From positions 1 to 21,081 of the forward strand of contig JALNXE010000076.1 in assembly GCA_023230525.1 (NCBI GenBank): DNA of 21,081 nt, read 5' to 3'. How positions within the stretch are numbered: the stretch's first letter is position 1; every line of letters begins with the position of its first letter. Source of the stretch: Desulfobulbaceae bacterium (GTDB taxonomy: Bacteria; Desulfobacterota; Desulfobulbia; Desulfobulbales; SURF-16). The notes under the pieces are model-generated. The model made no database searches, was not told the DNA's origin, and saw nothing but the letters and a program-made list of their open reading frames with translations. The translations under genes and the position numbers were made by a program. This document shows positions 9,001-14,440 of this stretch, one piece after another.

Positions 9001-9280
9001 CCTGGGCGACCTGAGGCAGGCGATTCATCACGGCGCGGTGAAGCGCATCCGGCCCAAGATCATGACCATCTCGGTCATCATCGCCGGTCTGCTTCCCATC
9101 ATGTGGAGCCACGGCACTGGCGCCGATGTGATGAAACGCATCGCCGCGCCCATGGTGGGCGGGGTGGTCACCTCCGGGGTCATGGAGCTGCTGGTCTATC
9201 CCGTTATTTTTTATCTGTGGCAGGCCCGGGGCCTGGAAAAAAGCGCGGTGCCGACCGGTGAGACGGACATCCAGGAATGA
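6056..9280 (+). CDS. cusA: Heavy-metal RND efflux pump, Cu(I)/Ag(I) type (CusA-like)
   Basis: A 1074-residue inner membrane proton/metal antiporter of the HME-RND family, close in length to E. coli CusA (1047). The order is TM1, a large periplasmic loop, TM2-TM7 with GAMIDAAIIMIENAHK in TM4, a second periplasmic loop, then TM8-TM12. The three methionines that bind Cu(I) in CusA have counterparts at M563 (LLYMPTT), M613 (MMMIETT) and M691 (RIDMLSTG). This favours Cu/Ag over Zn/Co/Ni. The proton relay residues correspond to D403, E958 (LDAETGVV) and K1001 (RPKIM). A segment of about 30 residues with FYSCWPEW and LWPEERPI is inserted after LKPEEEWR relative to E. coli CusA. I believe such insertions occur in other HME pumps. 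The start at 6056 was chosen because MLEKIIDWSIRNKF matches the usual N-terminus. An upstream in-frame start would run through the palindromic region. Confidence 0.94.
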   Translation: MLEKIIDWSIRNKFMVVLVTLFIVISGGYALKNIPLDAIPDLSDVQVIVFAQYPGQAPQVVEDQVTYPLTTKMLSVPGSKVVRGYSFFGYSFVYIIFEDGTDIYWARSRVLEYLNYVSGQLPKGVTPVLGPDATGVGWVFEYALESDRHNLQELRSIQDWYLRYELTSVEGVSEVASLGGFVKQYQVAVDPNKLLAYDLPISELLMAIQRNNLDVGGGAIESAETEYVIRSFGYIKSVEDIRNIVVMTTPAGTPILVRDLAEVRLGPEMRRGVAELDGQGETVGGIIVMRFGENALTTIDNVKRKLQELQAGLPEGVKIKTVYDRSGLIERAVATLKVKLLEESIVVALVTMLFLFHLPSAFVAIFTLPVAILMAFVLMHAQGTNANIMSLGGIAIAIGAMIDAAIIMIENAHKHLERDRGKKPHWQIIRDSAKEVGPTLFYSLLVITVSFVPIFTLQEQSGRMFKPLAFTKTYAMGAAALLSITIVPVLMGWFIRGRIRPEHANPINRLLIRLYHPVVDLVLKWRLATLALALAALLSIIWPLSKMGSEFMPPLDEGDLLYMPTTLPGLSVTKAKEILQQTDRIIRQFPEVRHVFGKVGRADTATDPAPMMMIETTIMLKPEEEWRTVPVKRFYSCWPEWTAWARWPLSRLWPEERPISPDQLIDELNRAIQFPGLTNAWTMPIKTRIDMLSTGIKTPVGIKIMGDDLATLSRIGEQVEAVVRTVPGTLSAIAERSVGGFYLDYHIDRRSVARYGISVADIQEIFQTVVGGMSVTETVEGLERYSVNVRYDRDFRSDLESLGRVLVPAPGGRHIPLMQLGTFSIKNDADSIKTENARRTAWVYVDIKGIDLGTYVKNARRAVEAQVKLPAGYNIIWSGQFEYMEKARQRLTLVIPLTILIIFVIIYVNTKSLIKTGIVFLAVPFSLVGAFWYLYLLGYNTSIAVWVGLIALAGLDAETGVVMLLYLDLAHQLWRKNERMRTLGDLRQAIHHGAVKRIRPKIMTISVIIAGLLPIMWSHGTGADVMKRIAAPMVGGVVTSGVMELLVYPVIFYLWQARGLEKSAVPTGETDIQE

Positions 9281-9285
9281 AGAGA

Positions 9286-9399
9286 GGAGACAGGAGTCAG
9301 GAGACAGAAGTCAGAAGGCCAGGATCATTGCGGGCAAACGAAGCGCCCAGGGAATCCGGGGATTTTCAGATTCCGGCTTTGTCTTCCTGTCTCCTGACT
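9286..9399. repeat. Purine-rich tandem repeat with distal inverted copy
   Basis: Two 14-base units, GGAGACAGGAGTCA (9286-9299) and GGAGACAGAAGTCA (9300-9313), stand in tandem with one difference. AGTCAGGAGACAG (9295-9307) is exactly inverted as CTGTCTCCTGACT at 9387-9399, giving a 13-bp stem with a 79-base interior. It lies between the cusA stop codon and the next gene. The layout resembles a small non-coding dispersed repeat or MITE-like element. No coding potential is seen. Confidence 0.55.
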
Positions 9400-9478
9400 T
9401 CTGCTTCCTGAACAGTTCCCCAACCGCAACCGATCCGGCCCCATGGCCGGCCAATCAAACACCTTAAGGAGAATACCC

Positions 9479-9964
9479 ATGAAAAAGAATTTCCTGCTGC
9501 TTGCCCTTCTCTCCCTGTCGCTCATGCCCGCGGGGGCCAGGGCCGAAACCCATGAACACGGAACGGCTCCCATGGGCCATGAGATGGCCATGGATCATGA
9601 GATGGCGATGGATCACGGACAGATGATCATGCTCGGCGCCAAGGTGGTGGATGGCGTCAAGGCCGAGGCGCACCTCAAGGATTCCCGGGAGGCCATGGCC
9701 AAGGCGGGCATGAAGCAGACCCACCACTTCATGATCATGCTCCAGTATGCCGCCACCGGCAAAGCCATGAACACGGGAACCGCGGCTCTGAAAATCAAGG
9801 GGCCGGACAAGGTTGAATCCGCGGCCCTCCCCCTGATGGGCATGGAAGGCCACTTCGGCGCGGACATTACGCTCAATGCCGCGGGTCCGTATGAATTCAC
9901 GGTCGGCACCAAGCTTCCGGACGGCAAGACCCGCCAGTTCCAGTTCAGCTATCAGCTCAAATAG
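9479..9964 (+). CDS. Small secreted His/Met-rich protein, probable periplasmic copper-binding partner of the Cus pump
   Basis: A 161-residue protein with a clear signal peptide (MKKNFLLLALLSLSLMPAGARA, cleavage about residue 22). The mature N-terminus is rich in His and Met, with the unit HEMAMD repeated twice and encoded by an 18-base tandem duplication at 9578-9613. The rest looks like a single beta-sandwich domain with THHFMIM, LMGMEGHFGAD and a final FQFSYQLK strand. It vaguely recalls YtkA/FixH-like or copper-chaperone immunoglobulin-like folds. It lacks the WPxMxM pattern expected of CusF. AAGGAGA at 9466-9472 is a strong ribosome binding site 6 bases before the ATG. Its position after cusA suggests it buffers or delivers periplasmic Cu(I)/Ag(I). 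The function is inferred from composition and context. Confidence 0.75.
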   Translation: MKKNFLLLALLSLSLMPAGARAETHEHGTAPMGHEMAMDHEMAMDHGQMIMLGAKVVDGVKAEAHLKDSREAMAKAGMKQTHHFMIMLQYAATGKAMNTGTAALKIKGPDKVESAALPLMGMEGHFGADITLNAAGPYEFTVGTKLPDGKTRQFQFSYQLK

Positions 9965-9981
9965 TTGATCATTCTGGCAAA

Positions 9982-10016
9982 CTGCCGGCTCCTGCTGTCG
10001 TTATTGTTGCCGGCAG
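9982..10016. repeat. Stem-loop downstream of the His/Met-rich gene
   Basis: CTGCCGGC (9982-9989) pairs with GCCGGCAG (10009-10016) across a 19-base loop, 18 bases after the stop codon. There is no T run, so it is at best a weak or Rho-assisted 3' end for the + strand efflux transcript. Confidence 0.35.
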
Positions 10017-10036
10017 CGGCGATCCGCCCGTGGGAT

Positions 10037-10073
10037 AAGAAAAGGCGGTTGAGATAAGAATCCCGACCGCCTT
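10037..10073 (-). terminator. Probable intrinsic terminator of the - strand chemoreceptor gene
   Basis: Read on the - strand, AAGGCGGT (10073-10066) pairs with ACCGCCTT (10049-10042) across a 16-base loop and is followed by TTC TT (10041-10037). The stem lies about 30 bases past the receptor stop codon. Confidence 0.5.
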
Positions 10074-10105
10074 GCTCTATCCGCAGCAGTATGCTGTAAA
10101 GGTTC

Positions 10106-12304
10106 TTAAAATTTCTCGAATTCGCTTTCCAGGGCGTCAGCATCGAGATTAAAAACCAAGCCCTTTCCCGTGTCTGCCGGCTTTTTCCGCGCCCGGCTGG
10201 TCACCCCTTGCTGAGGGGGCTTGCCCGCGGCTGTCGCCTCGATTCTTTTCAGCTCGGGATGGCGGAACATGGTAGGCTCCTGCGGCTGTTCAGTGCGGAA
10301 GAAGGCCACCGTGCTCCGCAACTGTTCGGCCTGGGCCGACAGTTCTTCAGCGGTGGACGACATTTCCTCGGCGGCGCTGGCGTTTTTCTGAATGACCAGG
10401 TCGAGCTGCTGGATGGCCTGGTTGATCTGCTGGGCGCCGGTATCCTGTTCGATGCTGGCGGCGGTGATTTCCTGCACCAGATCGGCGGTCTTTTCGATGC
10501 CGGGCAGGATGTTGGCCAGCAGTTCTCCCGCCTTCTCGGCTATTTCCACGCTGCTGGCGGACAGGGTGCTGATCTCGCCGGCCGCGGCCTGGGTCCGTTC
10601 GGCGAGCTTGCGCACCTCGGCGGCCACCACGGCAAAGCCTTTGCCGTGAACGCCGGCCCGGGCTGCCTCGATGGCGGCGTTCAGCGCCAGCATGTTCGTC
10701 TGCCGGGCGATTTCCTGGACAATGTTGATCTTTACCGCGATCTCCTTCATCGCCGACACGGTCTGGGCCACGGCCTTGCCCCCTTCCTTGGCGTCTTCCG
10801 ATGATTTCACCGCGATTTTTTCCGTCTGCATGGCATTGTCAGCGTTCTGCTTGATATTGGCGGACATCTCCTCCATGGAGGAGGAGGCCTCTTCCGCCGC
10901 CTCGGCCTGCTTGACCGTACCGTTTGACATCTGCTCGGAGTTCATGCTCAGTTCCCGGCTGCCGTCAGCCACGTAATCAGCCGAGTTCTTGACATCGATC
11001 ACCACCTCGTTCAGTTTGTCCACCATGGCGGCAAGATTTTTCATCAATTCATCCCGCTCCGAGCGCGGTTTGATGTCTATCTGCAGGTTGCCGCCGGCAA
11101 TCTCCCTGGCCGTGGATTCGATAATGTTGAGCGCGCCGATCAATTCATTGAGATTTTCCTTGATGGTGTTGAAATCCCCATTGTATTTATCCGTGATCCT
11201 GGCCGGCACGTCTCCCTTGCTGATTCTTTCCACATACTCGGCGGCCATGTTGAGCGGGCCGATAACCGCATCCAGGGTGCCGTTGACGCCCTCGACGATC
11301 GCCCGGTATTCACCCTGATGGCGCATCGCATCCGCCCTGGTATGGAGTTCGCCTTTGAGCCCGGCGCTTCCCAGCATCTTGGTGTCGTCGGTCACCGCCT
11401 TGATGGCCTCCAGCATCCTGATGAAGGAGGGGACCAGCTGATCATTGTCGGAGCGTTTCCCCCTGCCGTCGCCGATGGCCCGGTACTGTTCCAGGTCGCG
11501 CATGTCGCCGCGGGCGATATTGTTGGCGGTGTCCGTCACATGCAGCAGCCTTTCCCGGATCTGATTGACCGCCTGGCCGATCTCGGCGTAGATGCCGGTG
11601 TACTGACCTTCCACCTTGACGGAGTGATCGTTGGCCGCCATTTTCTGCAGGACGCGGTTGGCTTCCTCCAGGCCGCAGAGGCCGTCTATGCAGCTGTTGA
11701 GATTATTTTTGATGGGGTTGAAATCACCCCGGTATTCCCCGCTGGGCCTGGCCGGGATCTCTCCCCTGCCTATCTGCGCCAGGTAGCCGGTGGATAATTT
11801 CAGGGGCCCGGTGAGATTTTCAAAAATATTGTTCAAGCCGCCCACGGCCTTGGCGAAAAAGCCCTGGTAGGCCTCAGGGTTGACCCGGCTGTCGAGCTCG
11901 CCTTCGTAGGAGGCGACACACATTTTCCTGATGTCGACCCGGAAATCCTCGAAATTCTGCCTGCACCGGTTCAGGCTTTCCCTGAGCCCGGCAAATTCGC
12001 CGTGGTAGCCCTGGCTGATCTCGTCGAATATCTCGCCCCGGCTCAACTGGTCGATACGTTTTACCGCATCATGAACCGGCTCCAGCTGACGCCGGATGAT
12101 GCCGGAGATCAGCCAGCCCAGCCCGATGGTGGCCACTACCCCGGCCAGGGAGATGGCGAGCAGCAGCCCGCCACCGGCCGCATCCGGCCCGGCCAGCTGA
12201 TAACCGAACCCGCCAGTAAAACCAACAATGCCCGCCGCGCCCAGAAAGCCGGCAAACAGTTTCGCCCTCATATTCATGTTGATGAATCGTTCCTGCATTT
12301 GCAT
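10106..12304 (-). CDS. Methyl-accepting chemotaxis protein with minimal periplasmic part and repeated HAMP-like cytoplasmic region
   Basis: A 732-residue chemoreceptor. Two membrane helices (about residues 16-38 and 47-70) are separated by fewer than ten residues, so there is no periplasmic ligand-binding domain. A HAMP domain follows TM2. After it come repeated HAMP-like segments up to about residue 390, recognisable by recurring pieces such as LAQIGRGEIPAR, ANNIARGDM, VERISKGDVPAR and AREIAGGNLQIDI. The C-terminal signalling domain has the conserved tip EIARQTNMLALNAAIEAAR and FAVVAAEVRKLAERT for CheA/CheW contact. The protein ends in EFEKF, which fits the CheR/CheB tether pattern x-[HFYW]-x-x-[HFYW]. 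ATG at 12304 was chosen because GGGAAGG lies just upstream at 12308-12314. A TTG at 12322 is also in frame. It probably senses intracellular or membrane state, or takes input from a partner protein (inference). Confidence 0.9.
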   Translation of the reverse strand: MQMQERFINMNMRAKLFAGFLGAAGIVGFTGGFGYQLAGPDAAGGGLLLAISLAGVVATIGLGWLISGIIRRQLEPVHDAVKRIDQLSRGEIFDEISQGYHGEFAGLRESLNRCRQNFEDFRVDIRKMCVASYEGELDSRVNPEAYQGFFAKAVGGLNNIFENLTGPLKLSTGYLAQIGRGEIPARPSGEYRGDFNPIKNNLNSCIDGLCGLEEANRVLQKMAANDHSVKVEGQYTGIYAEIGQAVNQIRERLLHVTDTANNIARGDMRDLEQYRAIGDGRGKRSDNDQLVPSFIRMLEAIKAVTDDTKMLGSAGLKGELHTRADAMRHQGEYRAIVEGVNGTLDAVIGPLNMAAEYVERISKGDVPARITDKYNGDFNTIKENLNELIGALNIIESTAREIAGGNLQIDIKPRSERDELMKNLAAMVDKLNEVVIDVKNSADYVADGSRELSMNSEQMSNGTVKQAEAAEEASSSMEEMSANIKQNADNAMQTEKIAVKSSEDAKEGGKAVAQTVSAMKEIAVKINIVQEIARQTNMLALNAAIEAARAGVHGKGFAVVAAEVRKLAERTQAAAGEISTLSASSVEIAEKAGELLANILPGIEKTADLVQEITAASIEQDTGAQQINQAIQQLDLVIQKNASAAEEMSSTAEELSAQAEQLRSTVAFFRTEQPQEPTMFRHPELKRIEATAAGKPPQQGVTSRARKKPADTGKGLVFNLDADALESEFEKF

Positions 12305-12870
12305 ATACCTTCCCTTTTGCAATAGTTACTCTGACACACAGCCGGTTGCCCCGCCTATGTCTCTCCGTCACGTTCATCATTTCATGTTGGGTGCTGCCAG
12401 GCGAATGACGCCAGAGGCTGGCAGCGGTCTTTTTTCGTTTTTTTGTTCCGGGCCCATGGTCGCAACTGTAGATCCGGTTAACCGGATAATTTTTCAGCTT
12501 TTTCCAGGAGTTTTGGGTGAATCGGCAAAAAAATCCGGGGAGTCAAGCAGGCGAGGGGGTTTGGAACCTGTTGGTCAATGCTGGTCAATAACTGGTCTTT
12601 TGGGACAACTTCCGCATCATCTTCAAAATCATCTTCAAATGTTGCCGCCATATTTCAATACCCCCATGGAGGGTCATGCAGCAGCTGAGCCTTGTAGCTT
12701 ATCCGTATTTATACCACCTTGTCGGCATTCTCGCTACCCGTTTGATGGAAAAATTATTGCGGGCGCAGCCGGGCTTTGCGCGACGGTAAATCAGGAGTTA
12801 TCAGGCGCTGCAGGGCCGTGGAGGAGGACGGTAGACAATTTTGCCCGGGGACATTATTTGTTACAACGGC
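12305..12870. other. Gene-free stretch between the chemoreceptor and hicB
   Basis: No protein I can support is encoded here on either strand. The stretch holds a + strand intrinsic terminator (listed separately) and a short tandem-repeat patch with TGGTCAAT at 12572-12579 and 12582-12589. A perfect 12-base duplication ATCATCTTCAAA lies at 12616-12627 and 12628-12639. No recognisable sigma28 or sigma54 promoter for the receptor gene was found. No hairpin terminator follows hicB. Confidence 0.5.
12393..12440 (+). terminator. Strong intrinsic terminator pointing right, with no + strand gene upstream
   Basis: GCTGCCAG (12393-12400) pairs with CTGGCAGC (12418-12425). An inner GGCG/CGCC pairing (12400-12403 with 12409-12412) is possible. 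The stem is followed by GG and a long T-rich tract at 12428-12440. The orientation fits a + strand transcript, but the gene to the left is on the - strand. It may end a small or antisense RNA, shield the receptor gene, or be left from a lost gene. Confidence 0.6.
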
Positions 12871-13203
12871 TTACCACCGGCTGAGCCTGGTGCTTACCAG
12901 CCGATTTATACTCACCCCAGATTCCGCTGCTTGCAGGGCCAAACTTCGATGGACCTCGGGTGGGACTCGCACCATAAATTTCCCGCTGTAGTTTTTACTT
13001 GCTATTGGTTCCGGTATTGGTTCTCCGTTTTCTTTCATGTCGTTAACTGCCTCTGCGACAACATTTCGAATACCCTTAAGAGCAGCTTCCGGTGTCTGGG
13101 CCAGCCAGCTAAGGCTTTGGAACTCAGCGCAAAGGCCAACATATTCCTTGTCTTCTTCTGACCAGGTAACACGGTAGGTATAATGATCATTTTTCATGGC
13201 CAT
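12871..13203 (-). CDS. hicB: HicB-family antitoxin of a type II toxin-antitoxin module
   Basis: A 110-residue protein with the two parts of a HicB antitoxin: an N-terminal partial RNase H-like domain (YTYRVTWSEEDKEYVGLCAEF, then SLSWLAQTPEAALKGI) and a C-terminal ribbon-helix-helix DNA-binding segment (GKFMVRVPPEVHRSLALQAA, then INRLVSTRLS). HicB normally neutralises the HicA mRNA endonuclease and represses its own promoter. ATG at 13203 has GGAGG six bases upstream. An inner ATG at 13197 also fits the family. The frame overlaps the 3' end of the upstream hicA, the usual arrangement. hicB is intact while hicA is frameshifted, so it may now act only as a repressor or as an antidote to a related toxin elsewhere. 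The module is visibly more AT-rich than its neighbours, consistent with horizontal acquisition. Confidence 0.88.
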   Translation of the reverse strand: MAMKNDHYTYRVTWSEEDKEYVGLCAEFQSLSWLAQTPEAALKGIRNVVAEAVNDMKENGEPIPEPIASKNYSGKFMVRVPPEVHRSLALQAAESGVSINRLVSTRLSRW

Positions 13204-13452
13204 GATCCACCTCCATTCTTTCGATAGCTTTCAGCACTTGCTTGACCTGATATGCTTTTGCTTTGCCATTATTGTTTTGAATATTCACCCTGGGATCGCC
13301 CTGCAGGGAGTTTTGTAAATTCTGTGGGTGCTGCTTTTCTGCCGGGCTTCGCCGAAATATAAATCTAAATCACAGATTTTACACAACTCTGCAAAATGAA
13401 CATCGCTGGGATTTTGCTTCATCTGTCTGATTATATTTTCGTGATTACCCAT
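13187..13452 (-). pseudogene. hicA: HicA-family toxin gene disrupted by a one-base frameshift
   Basis: Reading left from ATG at 13452 gives MGNHENIIRQMKQNPSDVHF, then AELCKICDLDLYFGEARQKS and STHRIYKTP, which is the HicA double-stranded-RNA-binding-like fold with the active-site His in STHRIYK. The frame then goes to CRAIPG and stops at 13285-13287. Shifting by one base after KTP restores the family sequence QGDPRVNIQNNNGKAKAYQV, then KQVLKAIERMEVDHGHEK, ending at a stop at 13187-13189 that overlaps the hicB start. The break is at CCCTGCAGG, where family members have Trp (TGG) before the Gln, so one G seems to be missing. The full gene would encode about 88 residues. The toxin is predicted inactive unless this is a sequencing error or a programmed slip. 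It is too short and broken to appear as a simple open frame. Confidence 0.8.
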
Positions 13453-13458
13453 AATGAA

Positions 13459-13486
13459 ATAGTATCACTATTGATATCTTTGTCAA
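13459..13486 (-). promoter_or_regulatory. Sigma70-type promoter with palindrome upstream of hicAB
   Basis: On the - strand, TTGACA (13486-13481) and TACTAT (13464-13459) are separated by 16 bases, a near-consensus promoter reading into hicA. A palindrome TATCA/TGATA (13463-13467 and 13472-13476) overlaps the -10 and spacer and is a plausible HicB operator. The expected transcription start is around 13452, right at the hicA ATG. The message may therefore be leaderless, or translation may start at the inner ATG (residue 11). Confidence 0.6.
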
Positions 13487-13516
13487 GGGCCAGCATCCTG
13501 ATAGGGTCCAAATTCA

Positions 13517-14440
13517 GTGAAACCGCATTTTGGCAATTGTCAGATCGGCTTTGAGCTACTACAATTACCCCCATATCCTTTGCAAAACATCAGGAAAAAG
13601 GCTGGAGAGTTGCCCCCCCAAATTTCAATCATCATACCCACCTATAACCGGCAGGAGTTTCTGGCCAAAGCCATTGATTCGGTGCTGGGCCAGACCTGTA
13701 CGGATTTTGAGCTGATCGTGGTGGATGACGGGTCAACGGACGATACGGCCCGTCTGGTGGCCGGCTATGGCGGGCGGGTCCGCTATCTTAAGCAGGAGAA
13801 CCGGGGGCCGGCTGCGGCGCGCAACACCGGCATCAGGGCGGCGGCTGGGGAACTGCTCGCCTTTCTCGACTCGGATGACTGCTTTGCCCCGGAAAAACTG
13901 GCGGTGCAGCAGGCGGCCATGGCTGCCAACCCTGCATACCTCATTTCCCATACCGATGAGATCTGGTACCGGCGGGGCGAGCTGCTGCACCAGAAAAAGA
14001 AGCACTTCCGGCCCCATGGCTTCATCTTCGGGGAGTGTCTCAGGCTCTGTGTGGTGGGTATGTCCACCGTCATGGCGCGCCGGGAGTTTTTTAACAGGGT
14101 CGGTTATTTTGACGAGGAGCTGCCCTGCTGCGAGGACTATGATCTCTGGCTGCGGGCCAGCGTTTCCCTGCCTTTTCTCAAGGTGGACCGGCCGCTTACC
14201 ATCAAGGCCGGCGGCCGGCCGGACCAGGTGTCGGTACGGTTTCGGGCCGGCATGGACAGGTTCCGTATCCGGGCCCTGGTCAAGCTGCTGGACCGGCAGG
14301 ATTTAAGCGAGGAACAGCGGTTCCTCGCCCGCCGGGAACTGGTCCGCAAATGCCGTATTTTTGGTAACGGCTGCGTCAAGCATGGCCGGCCGGAGGAAGG
14401 GCGTTATTATCTGCAGCTTGCCGCGGACGTTCTCCGGTAG
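13517..14440 (+). CDS. Family 2 glycosyltransferase
   Basis: A 307-residue GT-A fold glycosyltransferase, cytoplasmic or membrane-associated, probably adding a sugar to a surface glycan or glycolipid. The GT2 core starts at PQISIIIPTYNR (residues 34-45). VVDDGSTDD at 68-76 contacts the nucleotide. LDSDD at 117-121 is the DxD metal site. EDYDLW at 206-211 carries the likely catalytic acid region. No membrane helix is visible. The listed start is GTG at 13517 with a poor ribosome binding site. The first 33 residues look unlike a GT2 N-terminus, so TTG at 13610 after GGAGAG could be the true start. The 3' end overlaps the convergent transporter gene by 34 bases. Acceptor and donor cannot be told from sequence. 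Confidence 0.85.
   Translation: MKPHFGNCQIGFELLQLPPYPLQNIRKKAGELPPQISIIIPTYNRQEFLAKAIDSVLGQTCTDFELIVVDDGSTDDTARLVAGYGGRVRYLKQENRGPAAARNTGIRAAAGELLAFLDSDDCFAPEKLAVQQAAMAANPAYLISHTDEIWYRRGELLHQKKKHFRPHGFIFGECLRLCVVGMSTVMARREFFNRVGYFDEELPCCEDYDLWLRASVSLPFLKVDRPLTIKAGGRPDQVSVRFRAGMDRFRIRALVKLLDRQDLSEEQRFLARRELVRKCRIFGNGCVKHGRPEEGRYYLQLAADVLR

Noticed and set aside
12305..12480. Sigma28 or sigma54 flagellar-type promoter for the chemoreceptor
   Set aside because: Neither the TAAA/GCCGATAA nor the GG/GC spaced pattern was found at a suitable position.
12228..12884. 218-codon + strand frame across the receptor start and the intergenic stretch
   Set aside because: It overlaps the receptor N-terminus in antisense, crosses a strong terminator and an imperfect repeat patch, and shows no protein family.
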